From: Humulus lupulus
Lineage: Eukaryota > Streptophyta > Magnoliopsida > Rosales > Cannabaceae
Assembly: GCF_963169125.1 (NCBI RefSeq)
Contig: NC_084795.1
Coordinates: forward strand, 93,616,911 to 93,680,910
Reading direction: 5' to 3'
DNA length: 64,000 nucleotides
In this document: one piece after another, positions 45,416 to 57,007 of the stretch
Layout of the letters: every line of letters begins with the position of its first letter
Position numbering within the stretch: the stretch's first letter is position 1
Translations under genes and position numbers: made by a program
The notes under the pieces: generated by a model
The model's input: only the letters and a program-made list of their open reading frames with translations
What the model was told of the DNA's origin: nothing
Database searches by the model: none

Positions 45416-46870
45416 TGATAAGGGTATTTTGGATATTATATATTTTTTTATCCTTTCGCATTTAGATAATGTTGATTTCAAGTGTTTTTAGGTGTTCTTA
45501 GCTTTGTTTTACGAGTTTTTATTTTTATTTTTAAGCCATAAAATATTTTATAAGGTATTATTGATGAATTTGATACATTTTTGTGGTTAGGAATGAATGT
45601 ACAATGATAAGACTCGAGAAAATGAAGTTTGGAACGAGTTTGAAGTGTTTTAGAAGTCCCTAAACCCGAGGTTCAAGCTTAAAGTTGAATATTATGAAGA
45701 AAAAGCACAAAAGCAAAAAATGGCTTGTGGCCGCGGCCACCACGATCTCCTGGCCGCAGCCTCCGTGCGAATATGGCCCAGAAACCTCCCGTGGCCGCGG
45801 CCACCAGGAATCAATGACCGCAGCCGTGCGACAATTTTTTTTTCTTAAAATTCAAATTTTAAATGTAATTTTTGATGGGCTATAAAAGGGATTAGGGTTA
45901 ACTTTTATTATAACTTTGGATTGCGAATTTTAGAGGCTAGAACAGCAGAGGAGGAGAAAAGACTTCATCATCTATATTCTTCAATCTAGTTTTTATTTCT
46001 TCTCAAAACTCTTTTATTTTCATTTAATATTTATGTTTATGAATATGAATATGATTATGGAGTATTTTTCTTTATAGTTGAGGGTTATTTCAAAACCCTA
46101 GACATGAGATCTTGAATGCATTGATGAATTTTATTCCTTTTATTCCCTTGTATTAAATTGCTTATATTCTTCAAATTGAATGTTATGAATCTTGTTAGAT
46201 CTTATTAGGTGGCCAAGTAATTAGGGTGTTTCATTATTCAACTATCATATTAGGATTTCTATTCATCTAATAGTTTAGGATTATAAGTAGAGTGATAAAT
46301 TGCAATTAGAGTATTGTGACGGGTATTTTGATTGTGATGAAAAATAGAACCTAGGTTAAATGAATTGCATGCTTAATGAATTTGTTGCCTAGATTAACTT
46401 GTTTCCATAAAGTGTAATGCTTTTACTAGTTTAAATAGATCGCATCCTTAATAGGTTTATTGCTAGTTAAAAATTGTTAATTAAGAGCGCTTAGCTTTAA
46501 TTAAGTATAATAGGAAAACTGGGATAATTGACTGCTTAAGTGTTATCTGCAAGGTTAATAGTTTAATTGGGAATAGGAAATAGTATTTGTCATTGCTGAT
46601 AGATTGATTGTTGAAGGTGGAGAGTAATTCTTGGCCATTTCTTTAATATCATTATATCCTTAGTTATTTAATCTTTGATATTTATTTCATTTTATGTTTT
46701 CAGCTATTAAAACTAAAACCCCTTTCTAATTCCAGTTTAGTTATTATTTTGAATAATAATTTGATCATAGTCCTTGTGGGTTCGACCCTTATTTACCGCT
46801 ATACTGTAGTAGCTGGTGTAAGTGAATAAAAATATATATTTAAATTTGATACAGCATATGACACGCATCA
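45416..46870 (+). repeat. Athila 3' LTR
   Basis: 1455 bp, TGATAAGGG to ACACGCATCA. It has a TATA box (TATAAAAG, 45881-45888) and the Athila-like phrase TTGTGGGTTCGACCCTTATT near the end. The palindromic quartet lies 56-154 bp upstream of the TATA box. Confidence 0.85.
45727..45825 (+). repeat. palindromic-word quartet, Athila LTR (GGCCGCGGCC)
   Basis: GTGGCCGCGGCCAC (14-bp perfect palindrome) at 45727-45740 and 45791-45804, alternating with GGCCGCAGCC at 45752 and GACCGCAGCC at 45816. Core starts 45729, 45752, 45793, 45816: spacing 23, 41, 23. Confidence 0.92.
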
Positions 46871-47139
46871 GCAGCTCCATTCTCCCTCAAGCGCAGGTCG
46901 GGTAATAAGATCGTCAGCTCCTATCTCGATCTTGTGACTCAGTAGGATCTTGTTTACCTTCCCTTGAGTCGTTATCCGAGAGAATATATGCTCAGCCTAA
47001 AAAAACACGTTGGGTCGACTATAATCTCTCTCTCCACCACAGGACCAAAGTGAGGGATATGAGAGTAAGAGGCGATCTGCTTGCCTTTATTTTTGTTTTG
47101 AGTAGAGGAGCTCGCTACATTCTTCTTTGTGGGTGCCAT
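46871..47139 (-). pseudogene. Tat-3 antisense gene, 5' exon fragment
   Basis: ATG at 47139 (complement of 47137-47139): MAPTKKNVASSSTQNKNKGK, then IPHFGPVVEREI, closely like Tat-1 MAPKKSTSKK and IPNFGPTMEKEV. The frame is later disturbed around 47000 and it is cut at 46871. Keeping the same start and N-terminus in two elements supports a genuine antisense gene. Confidence 0.75.
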
Positions 47140-48195
47140 GATTCAGCCCACCTGACGACAGAGCAGCCTATTAGTAGGCGACCTAAGATGGCTTCTAGCT
47201 ATGGTTGTAGAGGTACGGAAGATCAAAAGGTGTAATTGGTTTATTTTCGAAATTTGAAAATTTACACGAGCTAAGCTTTACCTTAGCCCCAACGCGTGGT
47301 CCCACGCAGGATCCTAGGCCACACGCCTCGATTTCTTAAAATCCCCAGATACTTCAGGATTCGCATGTTAGAACCGTCAGACCCACTACTTTATTTTTGA
47401 AAGCGGTTTAATGCAAAGCTGCTTAAAGAATCGTAACCTCTAAGCTATCTAGGATTAAACCTAAAACCCCTTTCAACTTCTACATCCCAAACAAGTATTC
47501 AAACCGATTTACCATTAGAATTTTCTCAGAATAACCCAGAAAAATTGCCCAAATATATGAGTACCTTATTTCTAAACAAGTCTAATTTCATGCATTTAGC
47601 CTAAACTGAATCCTATTTCCTATTTGCACTAAGACATAGCCTAAAGGATATTGAGCAATGAGCATTTTTCGAAGTAAAAAACTCACTGGAAAATAAAGAA
47701 TTGAAAAAAAATTCAAACCAGGTGAGGAAATACTTACAGAGTATATGTTCGTTCAAAGAAAATGTTGATATGTCCACAGGAAGTTCTTTGAAAGCATCTG
47801 AAAGTATGAAAGGAGATGAAGGTTTTCGGGAGAAGTTGGAGAAGAAAAAAGGAAACTTGGGTTTTGAAAAGGAAATGTTTTTAATGCAAAGGTGTTGAAG
47901 TCTCAGGACTGATCATCCTATTTATAGGTAAGCTACATAAATTAATCCAGGCCATCTGATTGGGTTAGTTCGAAATCCGAAGGTATAGATTAAATGAACC
48001 ATACAGCGGCAAAAAGTTGACAAGACAATTGTCTCAGTCCTCGAAACCCGAACAGACGCCAATTGCAGGAAGCCACTTGTTCAGACTTGAGTAGTGGGCA
48101 AGCACGATTTTATATGGTAGAAGTCTAAAATCCCCTGCTATGCATCTCAGAATGTGACGACATCAAGCACAAGCAAGATCTTGGAGGGAAAATAT
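47140..48195. other. Tat-3 3' non-coding region
   Basis: About 1 kb with no supported gene. It would hold the promoter and 5' UTR of the antisense gene (TATA candidate, reverse CTATAAATAGG, near 47918-47929) and ends with the polypurine tract TTGGAGGGAAAATA (48181-48194). The small ORF at 47701-47898 has no recognisable domain. Confidence 0.55.
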
Positions 48196-48951
48196 TGTAC
48201 CCTAAAATTAGCACAAGTTCAATTACTCAGCTCGGGTACAACTGACAAATGAATAAATGGAAAAATAGCCAAGTAGAATATCTGGCTAACAGTGATGTGA
48301 ACAACTCAAGTTTGGGGGCTGGACAGCATGATACACAGGCTATTATCAAACTGTCTCTTAGGATAACAATTAATTTTGAGACTTATAATAACCAGATCCA
48401 ACTTTGGGCGCTCTGAGTTTTCTACGAGTTAGGGTTCAGATAGTCATTAAACAAGAGCTCGGGTGAGACATTCAGCTCGTGAGAACCTAGACAGAATGCA
48501 TACTGAAGGATCCCAAGAGATTCGGGGACTCCTTATATGCTCATTAATGCCCCGGCTGTATCACATATCTATCATTTATTATCCGAGATAGCAGGAGTAT
48601 ATTCTATTATGTTATCAAATCATATCCCAATGTAAATGGGAATAATATGTATTAATTATATTCCTTATTTATTTATGCAGTTAACCAAAACTGTCCATGG
48701 AATTCCCTTATAATTACTAGGAATATTGGACAGGAAAAGGAGGAGCCATTTTTGTATTACCGAAACTCTGCAGAAATAGAGAGAGGAAAGTAATAGTATT
48801 GACTCGTGAACTAGGTGGATTTTAACCATTGAACCACGTAAATATTGTGTGTTTTTGAGAGAGTGTTTACTATTTCATTACGATTTATAATCTAGCACTA
48901 ATCTACCCGTTTAATTTCTTAATGCACTGTTGGCGAAAAACTACATCAACA
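48196..48951 (+). repeat. Tat-3 3' LTR
   Basis: 756 bp, TGTACCCTAAAATT to CTACATCAACA; the same length class as Tat-1 LTRs. It shares GATTTTAACCATTGAACCACGTAAA with them. Confidence 0.8.
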
Positions 48952-49242
48952 ATCATATCGTAGATTGGCAGGTCAGTGTAAATCCTGTGCACTGACTAAT
49001 CTTAGGACTAACTTATTTTTGAACATATAATCATATTTATATTCCACTATGATTACACCACTATAAATATGATTAGTTATATGCTCGGGATTTAATAGAA
49101 GTTTATATTAAATAAATAATCATGAAAATAAAACATGTGAGCAAAGTGATTGACCAAGTCAAAAATGATTTCTATTCTTTTATTTATAATAAAATGAGAT
49201 CACAAAGAAATTGGATTTTAATTAAAGCACAAAACCCCAACA
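48952..49242 (-). repeat. Copia-3 3' LTR, truncated
   Basis: 291 bp ending AAAACCCCAACA on the plus strand (LTR start in element sense). It is cut at its left by the Tat-3 LTR. The first five bases, ATCAT, would be one copy of the Tat-3 target duplication; the partner is lost. Confidence 0.7.
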
Positions 49243-49982
49243 AACTCCCACTTGCATTAATTGAAACTAATGCCTTAATTCTACTAATCTCATTTCCTTG
49301 ATATGCTTATCAAATGTAGATTCTGGTAGTGTCTTTGTAAATGGGTCCGCAAGATTGTCTTCATATAAAATCTTCATAACCTTCACATCTCCCGTGGCCA
49401 CATATTCTCGAATTATGTGATACTTCCTTTCTATATGCTTACTCTTCTTGTGACTTAGAGGTTCTTTCGAGTTGGCTATCGCTCATGTGTTGTCACAAAA
49501 CAACACAAGTGGTTTATCCATGTCTAGAATAACATCAAGATCTGAATATAACTTCTTTAGCCGGACTATTTCTTTAGCTACTTCAGACGTAGCTATGTAC
49601 TCAACCTCCATGGTGGAATATGAGATCACAGACTACTTTACGCTTCTCCATATCACAACTTAACCCCCAAGAGTAAACACCATTCCAGAAGTAGACTTCC
49701 TGTCATCGACATTAGTTTGAAAATCTAAATCGGTGTAGCCTACAGGGTTCAGAACACCATCCTTGTAGACTATCATGTAATCCCTAGTCTGCCTTAAATA
49801 CTTTAGGACATGCTTAACTGCTATCCAATGTTTCGATCATTGGTTTGACAGATACCTGCTATTACTTCCACTACATAACAGATATCTGGTCTAGTACACA
49901 ACATAGCATACATCAGACATCCAACTGGAGATGTGTAAGGAACTTTTCTCATTGTATCTCCTTCTTCAGGATTCTGGGGAGA
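49243..49982 (-). pseudogene. pol: Copia-3 RNase H and RT C-terminus remnant
   Basis: The reverse strand reads SPQNPEEGDTMRKVPYTSP and GCLMYAMLCTRPDICYVV next to Tekay-C, then RNase H with FTLGG and WRSVK broken by many stops. The polypurine tract (reverse GCAAGTGGGAGTT, 49243-49255) precedes the LTR. It is homologous to 29486-30200 of Copia-2. Confidence 0.8.
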
Positions 49983-49987
49983 CTGCT

Positions 49988-52062
49988 TGTAACGACCCAA
50001 ATTTGCTAATAAGGCTTAAGGGCCTTGATTAGTGTGCCTGGAGGGCATAATGGGAATTATGAGTGACTTTAATGATTAAGATGCATGATTATGATTTAAA
50101 GCATGTTATATGACTATTTGAATATCTAAGATGCATGACTATGTGTATTAGTATGCATGTAGGCCCTGATTAGGTTAGAAGGGCATAATCGTAATTTTGG
50201 CCATTTTGGGCATAACTGCTTTGATATATGTGATAATTGTTGAGGCCACATTATTATGTGGATATATCTGTGATCTGTGACTCGAGACGATCCTAGTAAG
50301 CAAAGTAGCGAAAAAGTCATGGCGTGGATTTATACCCGGCTCGGGGTGAGCTTAGGGGTATATATGGGAATTTAGTGAGTGTACTGGAGTCTATCTTGAC
50401 ATTGAGGAAATATTATTGGTGATTAATTAGGTATCGAGAATTAAGCGGGAAATATTAGAGACACTCGAGGAGTTAGCGGGAATTGGGTAAGATGACTAAA
50501 ATGCCCCTAAGTGGATGAAAGGGTTTAGACTTAATAGGGAGGGCATAATAGTCATTTGGCTTACAGGAGTTAAGTATTACCAAGGCTTTATGTTAGTGGA
50601 GATTGTAGAGAAGTGTATAAGTCTGAAAAAGAAGGAAAAGGAAGGGAAAAGAAAAGGAGAAAACAGAGAGAGTTTTCTAAGGTCGGTTTAAGCTTCTTTC
50701 ATCAGTTTTTGAGGATTTTTGGAGCAAAGCTCAGAGGAGAGCTGGGATAGGCTGAGCATTAAGGATCCTAATCTAGGATTGAGAAATTGGCAGAGGTTTA
50801 GCAAGAGTTCATCAGCACTTGAGGTAAAATTCTGTAAGTCTCTTGAGGGCATAATAGTCATTCAGCAAGGGGAAACTGATGCTGGTCTGTCTATGACTAG
50901 CGCTACAGTGCTAGCCTTTGGGTGCTGTAGCGCTAGGCCATGAGTGCTGAGGGGATTTTGCTTCTTTTTGTAGCGTTGTAGCGCCCTCCCATGAGCGTTG
51001 TAGCGCTACCCTGCCTTCTGAAGGGGATTTTAGGGTTATTTGCAAGGGTTTTTTACCAAGGGTTTGGGGTTTTATTCCACCACCTTGTTTGGTGGAACTA
51101 GGACTTCCCAGGGGCTCAGGATTAGCCCCGAGGCTTGGTTTTGGACTTGAGGATTTATGATGACTTTGGCCTATGATTTTTTTTAGGTGAGCACTAGGGC
51201 TCGAGGGGGATCGTGCTCAAGGAGTCGAGGGATAAAAGTTAGTGAATTGAAAGGTAAGAAAACTGCACCCGGTTATATGCTTGTGATGGGACTAAGTGCT
51301 CCCGATATTTGTATCGTGTCAATGATGGTATTATGCCATGGGACATGTAAAAGCGGCCTAAGAGTGCCGTACATAAGACTTGCGCATAAGGCGTGGCTTG
51401 GCCACTGGTAGCCGGGGATAGCTTAATATTCACTGAGCTCGGTTTAAGCGGGTCGGAGTCAGTGGGATAACGGAGGGAGCAGCCTGAGAGCACTAGCCCT
51501 AGTTATCATTTGTGCAGTGTTATATGATATGAGTTGATATGTTTAGCATGTTGAATACTTGGCTATATTGAATGATTATATGTTTGAGAACTTGTGATGC
51601 AACGTGAGATATGGATTTGTCTGCTGATTGCTTATGCTCTGTTGTTGTGTTTTCTTGCTGGGCCTTGGCTCACGGGTGCTACGTGGTGCAGGTAAAGGCA
51701 AGGGCAAGTTGGACCAAGCCTAAGATGGAGAGCTTCGGGGTGGAATGTAGCCAGCTGCTCGATCACCACGGTCGAGGAGTGGACAGGACAGGGATTGCCT
51801 AACTATTCGGTTTGCCTTAATATGGCTGGTTGTTGTATCTAAACCTTATGCCTTTTGTAAATGGTCTTTAAACTTATTATCTTTGGGATCCCGTGCAAAC
51901 AGAGAACGTTTCTTAATGAAAATGTGGCTTTTAAGACCAAAATCCTTTAACCCTAGTTCCTTTATAGTTTCAGTAACACGTTTTAAATTAAATGACTTGG
52001 TTAGCAAGTCTAGCACTTTATAAACGCATAGTGTAATGGTCTTGGCTATCCAGGGCGTTACA
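49988..52062 (+). repeat. Tekay-C 5' LTR
   Basis: 2075 bp, TGTAACGACCC to GGGCGTTACA. It lacks about 350 bp present in the 3' LTR; in its place is GAGGGCATAATAGTCATT (50844-50861), a copy of 50540-50557. It carries the word quartet at 50898-51008. Small ORFs inside are not genes. Confidence 0.95.
50898..51008 (+). repeat. palindromic-word quartet, Tekay-C 5' LTR (TAGCGCTA)
   Basis: Paired words at 50898, 50920, 50971 and 50993 (spacing 22, 51, 22). TAGCGCTA is at 50898, 50928 and 51001; variants are GGGTGCTG, TAGCGTTG, TAGCGCCC and GAGCGTTG. Confidence 0.88.
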
Positions 52063-52065
52063 ACT

Positions 52066-52077
52066 TGGTATCAGAGC
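52066..52077 (+). promoter_or_regulatory. Tekay-C primer-binding site
   Basis: TGGTATCAGAGC, the exact initiator-Met tRNA complement, three bases after the LTR end. Confidence 0.95.
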
Positions 52078-52436
52078 ATCCTAGGTTTATGGGTCCTGAA
52101 GGCTGGCTGGATATGTACATTCGTCGCGAGAGGCAAGCTCAACTCAGGGTTTGGTAATTGAGTATACATGATTATGTGTTTAAATATGATTGTTGATATC
52201 TGTTTGATGAATAGGGAGCATGAGATACTGATAGGGCCTGGCCCTTGACTATTGCATGATGCTATTGAGGCGTGCTTATTAGCACTGCTGTGCATGTGAA
52301 TGAATATCTGGCTAAAATGTTATACTTTGATTGCTTGTGAATGATTGGAGTTTCAGTGATGGATCATGAAAGGAATATTACCCTGTCATCATAGCCTAAT
52401 TGCCGAGTCGTTGATTGCAGATTGACTTGAATAGTT

Positions 52437-53531
52437 ATGCGTTCAAGAAAATCCACACGACTAGCCGGCAGGTCTTGGGCTAGAGATGATGATCGGGGCC
52501 TGACCCCTTCGCTAGTCCCTGAGAACTGGCAGCAATTAATGGCCAACATGCAGGCCCAGCTTCAGAGCCAAGATGAACAGATTCAAATTCTACAGCAGGC
52601 TCCATCTGGGAGTGTTTCCCCTATTGTGCCACCGGCAATGGTATCTGTGGTACAGCCAGTTGATGTTGGGAACAAGTGGGAACCGTTGTATGAGCGGTTC
52701 AGGAAGCAACAGCCCCCGATCTTTGAGGGAGGACCAAATCCACTGAAGGCTGAGCAGTGGATGACTATGATCACTACTATACTTGATTTTATGAGATTAG
52801 AAGGACATGATAGAGTGGCCTGTGCCACTTATATGCTGAGGGAGGATGCCCGAATCTGGTGGGAGGTGGCATCACAGACTAGAGATGTTGCTGCATTGAC
52901 TTGGGAAGGGTTTAAGGACCTGTTTAATCAGAAGTATTATAATGTTGCCATCAGGGCAGCGAAAGTGAATGAGTTTGTGGGGCTGGTTCAGGGCGGTATG
53001 ATAGTTACAGAATATGCCTTGAAGTTCGACAGACTCACGAAGTTCGCACCGGATCTTGTGCCTACTAATGCAGCTAGGCAAGACAGATTTACTAGAGGGC
53101 TGAATGCTATGATAGCCCGAGATGTAAGAATTACCACAGTTCCTGGAGGGACTACTTATGCCCAGGCTGTGGAGAAGGCTCTTACCGCTGAGGAAGCAGA
53201 GAATAAGATATTGAGGGAGAGTGCTGTGAGAAGGGAGGGCCGCAGGGCGGTGCCTCCATATTCTGGCTCTCGTAGGGGCAGAGGCCCCAGTGACTTGAAG
53301 AGGAAGACTCCTGATGCTCTGATCGCTCCTGGTCCTGATAGCAGAGGTTAAGGTACTCAGGGTGGCCGTCTGGGAGGCAGTGATTCATGGAGGACTTATC
53401 CGGAGTGCACGAGGTACAAGAGACGCCATCCGGGCGAGTGTCGGGCTAAAGCCTGCTATGTGTGCGGGGTGGTGGGACACCTCAGGAAGGATTGCCCGAC
53501 AGTGAAGAAGGGAGAGACAGGAAAGGTGGAT
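52437..53531 (+). pseudogene. gag: Tekay-C gag
   Basis: ATG 52437 (MRSRKSTRLAGRSW) opens a 304-codon ORF with a coiled-coil-like N-terminus (NMQAQLQSQDEQIQILQQ) and the Retrotrans_gag core (FEGGPNPLKAEQWM, ARIWWEVASQTR, WEGFKDLFNQKYYN, VTEYALKFDRLTKFAP). A TAA at 53349-53351 is the only break. The same frame continues to the zinc knuckle CYVCGVVGHLRKDCP (CX2CX4HX4C, about 53454-53498) and on into protease. It would form the particle and bind element RNA. Confidence 0.92.
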
Positions 53532-54041
53532 AGCTTGACTCTAGCTCAAGTGTTCACCCTGATGCAGGCGGAGGCCGAGGCTAGTCCCTCGGTAGTGACA
53601 GGTCAGATTTCTAGTGCTGGCATTCCTTTTACTGTGTTGATTGATTCTGGTGCTACGCATTCGTTTGTATCTGATAAGGTGATTGATAGACTGTGTAGAC
53701 CTAGTGAGTATAGTGCTTCAGGGTTTGGGACTATTTTGCCTACAAGGGAACTGGTAGTATCTAGGAGGTGGATTAGAGCACTGCTAGTGATAGTTGATGG
53801 TAGGGAGTTATCAATAGAATTGATTGAGCTGAGTATGGAGGACTTTGATATGATCTTAGGTATGGATTGGCTGGTTAGATATGGAGCTACCATCGACTGT
53901 AGGAAGAAGATGGTAACTTTTGAGCCAGAGGGCGAGGATCCCTTTGTTTTTGTGGGAGCGGTGCATGGACCTCGTGTACCCATAATATCTGCATTGAGAG
54001 CCAGAGACTTGTTACAGGGTGTGTGTAGGTATTCTGGCTAG
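53532..54041 (+). pseudogene. pol: Tekay-C protease
   Basis: In frame with gag: AGIPFTVLIDSGATHSFVSD gives the aspartic protease motif D-S-G-A, followed by LSMEDFDMILGMDWL, the second conserved block. A one-base shift near 54020-54030 ends the frame at TAG 54039. The linker continues in another frame ([11 protein letters not shown]). It would cut the gag-pol polyprotein. Confidence 0.9.
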
Positions 54042-55428
54042 TGTGGTGGATACCACCAGAGTTTCACCAGTAGGACCGGAGGAGACCAGATTGGTTTGCG
54101 AGTTCTTGGATGTGTTTCCTGAGGATTTGCCTGGGTTGCCACCACGTAGAGAGATTCAGTTTGTCATTGAACTAGCACTAGGGACAGAGCCAATGTCGAG
54201 GGCACCATATAGAATGGCACTGGCAGAACTGAAAGAATTAAAGATACAGCTGCAGGAGCTTCTGGATTTGGGGTTCATCAGGCCTAGTTACTCGCCATGG
54301 GGTGCTCCAGTTTTGTTTGTTAAGAAGAAGGACGGGACTTTGAGGATGTGTATTGACTATCGAGAATTGAACAAGTTGACCATTAAGAATAAGTATCCCC
54401 TACCAAGGATTGATGACTTGTTCGATCAGCTGCAGGGTAAGATGGTGTTCTCAAAGATTGATCTTCGATCTGGTTATCACCAGCTGAGGATCAAGGATGA
54501 GGACATACCTAAGACGGCCTTCCGAACGTGGTATGGGCACTATGAGTTCTTGGTCATGTCTTTTGGTTTGACCAATGCCCTAGCAGCCTTTATGGACTTG
54601 ATGAATAGGGTTTTCAAGGATTTTCTAGATCAGTTCGTTATTGTCTTCATCGACGACATCTTGGTGTATTCTAGTTCAGAGGCAGAGCACGAGTTTCATC
54701 TTCGATAGGTTCTTCAGAGGTTGAGGGAGCATCATTTGTATGCTAAGTTTAAGAAGTGTGAGTTCTGGTTACCTAAAGTGACATTCCTTGGACATATCGT
54801 AGGTGCAGATGGGATTAAGGTGGATCCATCTAAGATAGAGGCGGTTAGAGATTGGCCGAGGCCAAGGATTGCCTTGGAGGTGCGGAGTTTTCTTGGTCTG
54901 GCAGGTTACTACAGACGGTTTTTTGAGGGATTTTCGAAGATAGCAGCACCAATGACAGAATTGACAAGGAAGAATCTGAAGTTTATCTGGTCAGACAAGT
55001 GTGAAGACAGTTTCCAGGAGTTGAAGCAATGACTTATTACAGCGCCAGTGTTGAGTCTTCCTTCGGGGGAAGGGAAGTTTGTTGTCTACTGTGATGCGTC
55101 GAGGTTGGGCTTAGGCTGTGTGTTAATGCAAAATGAGAAGGTTATAGCATATGCATCGCGACAGCTGAAGGAGTATGAGCATCGGTATCCTACCCATGAT
55201 TTGGAGCTGGCAGCAGTGGTTTTTGCACTGAAGATTTGGCGACACTATCTGTATGGGGAGAAGTGCAAGGTATACACTGACCATAAGAGCCTGAAGTATT
55301 TATTTACACAGAAGGACCTGAACATGAGACAGAGGCGTTGGCTAGAGTTGGTAAAGGATTATGATTGTGACATTCTTTACCATCCGGGAAAAGCCAATGA
55401 GGTGGCAGATGCATTGAGTCGGAGAGGT
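54019..55428 (+). pseudogene. pol: Tekay-C reverse transcriptase and RNase H
   Basis: Begins with the linker [20 protein letters not shown] blocks: [66 protein letters not shown] and the active site [10 protein letters not shown] (54646-54672). Stops at 54706-54708 and 55030-55032 are in frame. The connection is [20 protein letters not shown], and RNase H starts at [16 protein letters not shown] with [28 protein letters not shown] and [15 protein letters not shown]. The expected TNAPA is TNALA here. Confidence 0.93.
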
Positions 55429-56971
55429 CCAGGTCAGTTGTATAACTCTTCTCAGATCTCAAGGAAGTTAGCTGATGAGATGGTTAGAACAGGGATAGAG
55501 TTGGTGGTAGGCCGGTTGGCTAATATTACTCTGCAGTCAACCCTGTTAGAACGGATCAGAGAAGGGCAGTTGGCAGATGCTCAGTTACAGAGGGTTAGAG
55601 AGGATGTCTTAGCGGGAGTAGCTAAGGACTATTCTGTTTCTGAGGTTGGTTTACTTCGGTATCAGGGGCGGATTTGTGTTCCAGCTGATGAGGGGATCAG
55701 ACGAGAGATACTAGATGAGTCTCACACGACGTCGTACTCACTTCATCCGGGTACCACGAAGATGTATCAGGATCTGCGAACTTTGTATTGGTGGCCCGGG
55801 ATGAAGAAGGATGTGGTAGAGTACGTTGCCAGATGCTTAACCTGTCAGCAGGTGAAAGCTGAGCATCAGTGACCAGCAGGGTTGCTTCAGCCTTTGGGTA
55901 TTCCTGAATGGAAATGGGAGGACATTACTATGGATTTTGTGGGAGGACTACCCAGGACAGTGGGACTTCATGACTCGGTGTGGGTGATAGTGGATAGATA
56001 CACCAAGTCAGCCCATTTTTATTCTAGTGAGGACAACATATAATGTGGATCAGTATGCTAAGTTGTATGTGAAGGAGATCGTACGTCTCCATGGGGTTCC
56101 TAAGTCTATAGTGTCAGACCGGGATCCTATTTTCACTTCCAAGTTTTGGGGTGGTTTGCAGAAAGCTTTGGGGACTCAGTTGAAGTTCAGTACAGCCTTT
56201 CATCCTCAGACTGATGGACAGTTTGAGAGGACGATCCAGGTGTTGGAGGATATGCTTAGAGCATGTGTAATTGATTTTGAGGGTTCATGGAGTAAGTATC
56301 TTCCGTTGATTGAATTTTCGTATAACAATAGTTATCAGTCAACGAGTGGGGTGGCTCCCTATGAGATGTTATATGGGAGGAAGTGTAGATCACCCATTCA
56401 TTGGGACGAGATGGGTGAGAGGAGATATTTGGGGCCAGATATGGTTCAAAAGACAAGTGAAGCCATAGAGAAGATCCGGGCGAGGATGCTCGCATCTCAG
56501 AGTAGACAGAAAAGCTACGCTGATAATAAGCGTAGGGATGTGAAGTTTCAGGTTGGGGATCATGTCTTTCTCCAAGTTTCACCATTGCGAGGGGTGAGGA
56601 GGTTTGGAAAGAAGGGCAAGCTAAGCCCTAGATTCATTGGACCATTCGAGATCCTGGAAAGGATTGGTCAGGTGGCTTACAGGTTAGCTTTGCAGCCATT
56701 GTTGTCTGGAGTTCATGACGTGTTCCATGTCTCTATGCTTCGGAAGTATGTCTCAGATGTGACTCATGTGTTGAGGTATGAAGATTTGGAGTTACAGGAA
56801 GATTTGGCTTATGAGGAGCAACCAGTTCAGATCCTGGATCAGAAAGATAAAGTATTGCGAAATAAGACGATTCCTCTAGTTAAAGTGTTGTGGAGGAATA
56901 GTAAGGTCGAGGAGGTGACCTAGGAGCTTGAGACAACGATGCGGGATCAGTATCCCGAGTTGTTCAGGTAA
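55429..56971 (+). pseudogene. pol: Tekay-C integrase with chromodomain-like tail
   Basis: Zinc finger ([12 protein letters not shown] to [10 protein letters not shown]), then TGA at 55870-55872. The core has [15 protein letters not shown] and [14 protein letters not shown]-run gives a +1 shift near 56015, and the frame goes on with VSDRDPIFTSKFW, FHPQTDGQFERTIQ, EFSYNNSYQSTSGVAPYEML and the C-terminal GPFEILERIGQVAYRLAL and VFHVSMLRKY. The tail PVQILDQKDKVLRNKTIPLV with VLWRNSKVEEVT reaches TAG at 56921. Seventeen codons on is TAA (56969-56971). The tail matches the degenerate chromodomain of Tekay/Del elements, and the TAG replaces its Trp. Confidence 0.92.
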
Positions 56972-56994
56972 GTTTCGAGGACGAAATTCTCATT

Positions 56995-57007
56995 AGGAGG
57001 GGATAGT
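56995..57007 (+). promoter_or_regulatory. Tekay-C polypurine tract
   Basis: AGGAGGGGATAGT directly before the 3' LTR, following the typical GAGGACGAAATTCTCATTAG context. Confidence 0.9.

Larger units (their letters stand above)
41180..46870 (+). mobile_element. Athila: 3' half of a Ty3/gypsy Athila-lineage element
   Basis: Integrase core onward, a downstream ORF typical of Athila, a polypurine tract and a 1.45-kb 3' LTR ending ACACGCATCA. gag, protease, RT, most of RNase H and the 5' LTR are missing. Tat-3 sequence follows directly after the LTR, so Athila may have inserted into Tat-3 before the left side was lost. Confidence 0.85.
46871..48951 (+). mobile_element. Tat-3: 3' end of a Tat-lineage element
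   Basis: Starts inside the antisense-gene exon 1 region (homologous to about 11766-12050 of Tat-1) and runs through the 3' non-coding region and polypurine tract to a full 3' LTR. The left side is lost at the Athila LTR boundary. It sits in the Copia-3 LTR. Confidence 0.82.

Noticed and set aside
50719..51802. ORFs of 60-84 codons repeated in both Tekay-C LTRs (also 58562-58781)
   Set aside because: Present only because the LTR is duplicated; no start context or domain, and no similar frame in LTR-A.
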